Assembly: GCF_008831285.2 (NCBI RefSeq) | Contig: NC_045140.1 | Location: 24,508,131 to 24,572,130 of the forward strand | Source of the DNA: Nymphaea colorata | Taxonomy: Eukaryota; Streptophyta; Magnoliopsida; Nymphaeales; Nymphaeaceae | Direction: 5' to 3' | Length of the DNA: 64,000 nt | Part shown: positions 60,038-64,000 of the stretch, in pieces | Numbering within the stretch: the first letter of the stretch is position 1 | Layout of the letters: the number at the start of each line of letters is the position of its first letter | Notes under the pieces: generated by a model | What the model was told of the DNA's origin: nothing | Databases searched by the model: none | What the model saw: the letters and a program-made list of their open reading frames with translations, nothing else | Program-made: the position numbers and the translations under genes

Positions 60038-62058
60038 ACTATGTCTCCACAGGCAATGGATGAAATTCTCAACCATCTGCGCTAGAACTTCAGCTCTGAA
60101 TTCTGCTCTCTTCTCAGAGCAAAACTGCTGAAGAAGCAAAGAATGAAGCATAGCTCTCGAAGCAAAAGATTTGATGACTATGGAATGCTGAACAAAGATG
60201 AAAGAACTTTCAAACATGTGGGGACTAGGTTGTGATGTTATATGCTTTCAACAGGGTCTGGAAAATGAGATAAGTTGCTCCTAAGTAGTGCTATTTAGGC
60301 GGCAAAAAAAGACAGAGACTGCCTTGTGAATCCCACATAAGCCAAGCACGAGTAACCTCTGTTTGGTTTGCCTAGTGTAGGATGTTCATCAAGCATTTGC
60401 TTTCCAGATATCCATATTATAAACTTTTACACTCTGAGGTTTTCGCAAATGATAGAAAAAAAACTTATTATCAGTTCTAGTTAGCAGGTGATGCTTCCTG
60501 GCTTACCAGATTCGGATGCTAAACACAAAAGATCAAAGAAGCTACAAAGCACACGATTCTATTTTTTTTCTCAGATAAAATATACCAAGGTTCAACCTTA
60601 ACAGGTATGCCATGGACATCTATGATAATAGATTCTCTGTGTAGATAACTTGCAACAAAGAGGTCCAGACATATTTCATTTATCCAGATTAAGGTACGGA
60701 ACTATTAAGTGAAAAAAAAAAAAAACATTAGCTCTAACAACAAACTCCTTTCAGGAAATAAGACAGAGCATGTTAGGAGCTAAATGACTCGAAGCTTATA
60801 CCAAGCCTAGCTCTGCTATTTCTCTGGTCTGCTGGCCCTACTTATCAATCTGAAGACAGGCCATGACCACAAGGGTCTGTGCATCTACATCTTCAACTCA
60901 TCCATAAGCTTCTAAAGTAGGCTGGATTTCTTTGTTTAGACACTTTTTTGGCAACAAGGGAGTGGGAATTGGATGTTGTTAAGAGAGAGTGAGGAAAGAT
61001 GCAAAATTCTCTGTAGAAAGAGATCCTTGAGAAACACAAGAACAAAAGTAACTTACTTTTGTCACCATGAAGACATTAGAAGCATAAAAATACATAACAA
61101 TTAAGTCAGTTATAAGGATCGCAATTTCATCCAACTCTTGCATGAATAACAAACTGATACCCTGTAATTTAGCAACAATAACAGTGGCTTGTATCTGGAA
61201 AAATAAAGCAAAATTGATGCTGAAAATGTCGCATTGACAAAAGAAATACAAGTAGAAATCTTTCAATTGCAACAAGTTCAGCCAAAAAGCTGAAAAATGG
61301 CATCATGAGCAACGAATTTACATCCGAATAGAGTAAAGAAGGTCTGGATTCTCTTACAATCTGTACTATAAAATCGTGGGGAACTTACCCCCCCTTCCCA
61401 TATTAAACAAAACTAGCATTAACAGCATCACTGGATGAGACAAGCATTTCAACGTACAATAGCAGAGCATGGAGAGGATTATCATCAGGCAGGCGCTCTT
61501 CAGCAAAACCTTAGTAACTTGTAGGCGACTGCATGCGATGCCAAACAAGTACCAGCAACTTATTTGAGTGCAAAGCTTCAATGCTCTTCGTAACTTATTT
61601 TGAATTATTGCGCAGTCTTCTTCACAGTCTCCCCATTCTTCTAGATGAAGGGTGTGCCCCTCTAATTCCAGTCCATGAAATAATTTACGCGCTGCTTCAT
61701 GGATCTTCAAAGAAGAAACGCACTCTAATGTGCATTTGCTCATCCCCACCAAGAGGAAACTTTTTCAAGGGCGAAGCAAACAATGAGATCCAGCGATATC
61801 TTGTACTGTTCAAAACTTTTCGGCGAGTCGAGCAGTGACTTCAACCCCACATATGGGTTCAGATCATTGTAAAGGGAAATGCCCAAGGATCTTAGCCTCA
61901 GAGACACCTTGTGCATAAAAAAACGTAAAAGAAGCACTGCATATAGGCTTGGAATACACAAAGGGAAAGGAGATTACCTCCCAAACAGCAGAAGCATCAT
62001 AACCTCCATCTTTACAATTATGAGCCTCCCATCTGTTTCTCACTCGCAAGGCATCCAC
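60038..62058 (-). other. Unassigned minus-strand coding-like segments next to the U-box gene
   Basis: Several short minus-strand frames look protein-like but do not form one gene model. They are: about 62056-61978, ending at a GTAATC donor (WEAHNCKDGGYDASAVWE); about 61913-61740, after a CACAAG acceptor (VSLRLRSLGISLYNDLNPY, ending SSWWG and a stop); 61743 onward in another frame (HEAARKLFHGLELEGHTLHL); about 61197-61060 between TTTTCCAG and GTAAGT sites (KLQGISLLFMQELDEIA); and about 60155-60038 (MLHSLLLQQFCSEKRAEF, then a stop). I recognise none of these. They begin about 100 bases after the U-box stop on the same strand, so part may be its 3' UTR. A decayed or unrecognised gene, or chance, remain possible. 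Confidence 0.2.
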
Positions 62059-62162
62059 AGATTAAAGCTTCAACCACTAGTACTCTCCACGAATAAGATA
62101 TTTTCAGCACCCATCTACTGTTTCAACATATGAGATGTACATTACCAAACGGCGCCAAAGAC

Positions 62163-63473
62163 TCACTGCATTGTTCTTGTGAGTTTGCACTTGGAAATGA
62201 AAATGGTAGCCGTGTAGTTGAGGCTACATAGCTTCAGAAGCTCAGCGGACCGTTGTTTGAGAGCCGGGTTGCAGCCACTCTGTATTACAAGCAGAAGTTT
62301 GGCTGCCAATCCAGCTTCCACAGCAACAGAAGCGCACTCCTCTGGCGCCAGCTTACACACTGCCCACAAGACGGACAGCGCATACTGAGTACAGTTCTCT
62401 GAAACTCTCATAATCAGCCTCACCAAGTTGGGTATTGTACAAGGGCAATCCTTGAGAGCCATCCGTCCTTCCGGTATCGTCGAGAGAAGGTCCAAGATGA
62501 AGAGGGCATCCTCTAGACAGTCCGCATTCAACTGCGGCATGAGGTCCACCAACTGAGGCACCCCTCCAACGCTGACAACAAAATCCTTCACCTGTTTATA
62601 GGAACAAACAGTCCTTAACAGCCGGAGGCCGGCTGCTGTCCCGTTCGGGTTCCGCTTATCCTTCACTAATCTCAGCAAACCCACTAACAAACTGAGGCTT
62701 GATACTATTTCCGATCTGAAATCCCTCTCGCCTACCATCAATTCAAAGAGCCTGGTACAATTGATCTTCGTCTCGACCGTTCCTTCATTCAGCATGTCCA
62801 CCAACAGCGACACCTTGGCGGGCTGCATCAGATTCTGCTTGGCATCCGAATCGAGATCCAAATGGACAAGAATGGCGATTGCCTCTGAGCCAACCGCATG
62901 GGAAGTGAAAGGCCCAAGAAGGGAAGCGATCAGACCGATCCCGCCCTGGTCGACAGCCGTCTTCTTCGCGGACGCGTGGGCAGCGACGACCTGATGAAGC
63001 TCCTTCAGCGCCTGAACCCTGGCCTGCCCCTTCACCTTCTTGAGGGTGTCCAGGAGCTCGGTAACCCTGCCCTGCACATCCTCAGACCTCTTCTTGTGCT
63101 GCTGATACTTTTGAGAGTACCAGCTGTAGATGAGGTGGTAAAGGGTCTTGTTAGGAGTGATGGAATCGTCCCACAGCTCCTGCATGGTGGTTGGGCAAGT
63201 GAAGTGCCCCATAGAGAGCCACTTCAAGATGTTGCCTCTCTCATAGGTCTGGCCAGTGCAGAGGGTCACAGGGTCCTGCATAGGCTCCAATGAGATAGGG
63301 CAGATGAAAACGGAGGGCACTTCAATGGCCTCAAGCTCCCCAATCATCATCTTCAGATCCAACTTCTCACCTGATGGAATCTCATCCTTGCTGATGACAG
63401 TGGCACACTCCAGATCCAGCACATGGGTAAGCTCCCCATCCTTCTTCCAAGAAGGCAAGTGAAACAATGGCAT
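62163..63473 (-). CDS. PUB30: U-box and ARM-repeat E3 ubiquitin ligase, PUB30/31 type
   Basis: An E3 ubiquitin ligase that recruits E2 through its U-box and substrates through ARM repeats; Arabidopsis PUB30 is linked to salt and abscisic acid responses (family knowledge). Intronless, 436 residues, the expected length. The short N-terminus holds GEKLDLKMMIGELEAIEVPS. The U-box spans about 53-127, with FICPISLEPMQDPVTLCTGQ, TYERGNILKW and CPTTMQELWDDSITPN. A linker with KKRSEDVQGR and a helical segment follows. ARM repeats fill about residues 140-430, including AVDQGGIGLIASLLGPFTSH, VGGVPQLVDLMPQL and ALKQRSAELLKLCSLNY. The C-terminus ISKCKLTRTMQ is a strongly conserved ending of this clade. 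The start ATG is at 63473; the frame upstream has no ATG, only a TTG at 63500. The 5' region extends to the right edge. Confidence 0.94.
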   Translation of the reverse strand: MPLFHLPSWKKDGELTHVLDLECATVISKDEIPSGEKLDLKMMIGELEAIEVPSVFICPISLEPMQDPVTLCTGQTYERGNILKWLSMGHFTCPTTMQELWDDSITPNKTLYHLIYSWYSQKYQQHKKRSEDVQGRVTELLDTLKKVKGQARVQALKELHQVVAAHASAKKTAVDQGGIGLIASLLGPFTSHAVGSEAIAILVHLDLDSDAKQNLMQPAKVSLLVDMLNEGTVETKINCTRLFELMVGERDFRSEIVSSLSLLVGLLRLVKDKRNPNGTAAGLRLLRTVCSYKQVKDFVVSVGGVPQLVDLMPQLNADCLEDALFILDLLSTIPEGRMALKDCPCTIPNLVRLIMRVSENCTQYALSVLWAVCKLAPEECASVAVEAGLAAKLLLVIQSGCNPALKQRSAELLKLCSLNYTATIFISKCKLTRTMQ

Positions 63474-64000
63474 CTTTTCAAACCCCACAATCAGAGGCAA
63501 CAGAAAACCTGAATCCCTTTCCCCTTTAATCTTGACGGCCCTGATAAACCATGATACCCATCTGCCTCATGGAAAGCAGAAAAGTGCAGGATAACAAGGC
63601 ATACATAGAGAGGGAAGAGAGGCATTCATTAAACACTCACACTCCCTATGAGAAAACTCACCACCCAATCATCACCTCCATCATTTCTTTCCTGCTAACA
63701 CCCGAGCTCAAAAGAAGGGTAGCAGTACCTAAAGAAGACCCAGCTTCAGAGCTCCCCCAAAGTGAAGGAGGAGACTCTTAAGATCAACAAGAGCCCAAAA
63801 GGATACCAAACCAGCGCCAAAAACAAGTCGCAATTCTTCGTGAGAAAAGCAAACTCCAGCTCCCTCTCTCTCTCTCTCTGCAACTCCTCCGCTCTTTCTC
63901 CTTTTCCTTTTATTTCCTGTGTTTTTTTCCTTCTTTGGCTGGAAAAGTTATGGAGTAAAACCGAATAATTTGGCTCGTAAGGACCGGCTACAGCCGGTTG
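63474..64000 (-). promoter_or_regulatory. Leader and proximal promoter of the U-box gene
   Basis: DNA upstream of the PUB30-type start, truncated at the window edge. It contains a (CT)8 run at 63863-63879, which reads GA on the sense strand. No clear TATA box is visible within the window. The plus-strand frames at 63551-63968 are not supported as genes. Confidence 0.45.

Noticed and set aside
63474..63500. N-terminal extension of the U-box protein by nine residues
   Set aside because: The extension would start at TTG. The ATG at 63473 gives the expected MPLFH-type start of the family.

Overview
This is nuclear DNA of a flowering plant. Genes are split by GT-AG introns, gene models are plant-specific (SOFL, U-box/ARM ligase, GT34 cell-wall glycosyltransferase), and long A/T-rich spacers carry microsatellites and small inverted-repeat elements. 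I cannot name the species from the sequence. There are no prokaryotic operons, CRISPR arrays, phage genes or organellar genes that I can see.

Layout, left to right. (1) 1-6643, minus strand: the first nine exons of a UTP4/cirhin WD40 gene (SSU processome, pre-18S rRNA), cut by the left edge. (2) 6.8-10.7 kb: spacer with a MITE-like element and short tandem repeats. (3) 10747-12105, plus: an intronless GT34 glycosyltransferase close to galactomannan galactosyltransferases. (4) 12.1-20.4 kb: spacer with a striking cluster of GTTC/GAAC palindromes. (5) 20487-21352, plus: a four-exon SOB FIVE-LIKE (SOFL) gene. (6) 21.7-32.9 kb: spacer with a 40-unit TA repeat, a degenerate GAGCTCGA array and several MITE-like elements. 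(7) 32885-33124, minus: a possible small secreted, AG-peptide-like gene with a perfect TATA box. (8) 33.4-40.5 kb: spacer with a weak small-ORF candidate. (9) 40502-44829, plus: a seven-exon RsmE-type rRNA m3U methyltransferase with an N-terminal extension that looks like an organelle transit peptide. (10) 45351-51110, minus: a three-exon BSD-domain gene, convergent with the RsmE gene. (11) about 52.4-56.6 kb, minus: a decayed tandem copy of the BSD gene that lacks exon 1, carries frame damage, an internal 120-130 bp duplication and a foreign insertion of about 1 kb. (12) 56.6-62.1 kb: spacer, with weak coding-like minus-strand segments at 60.0-62.1 kb. (13) 62163-63473, minus: an intronless PUB30/31-type U-box plus ARM-repeat E3 ligase; its leader runs to the right edge.

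The genes are unrelated housekeeping and developmental functions and do not form a pathway. The two ribosome-related genes (UTP4 for cytosolic rRNA, RsmE for bacterial-type rRNA) act in different compartments. Splice joins for UTP4, SOFL, RsmE and BSD were checked by hand and reading phase is consistent at every join. I found no convincing undescribed system. The most useful observations are the BSD pseudogene, the palindrome cluster at 14.3-14.4 kb, the TATA-driven small peptide gene, the overlapping uORF on RsmE, and the unexplained coding-like stretch next to the U-box gene.
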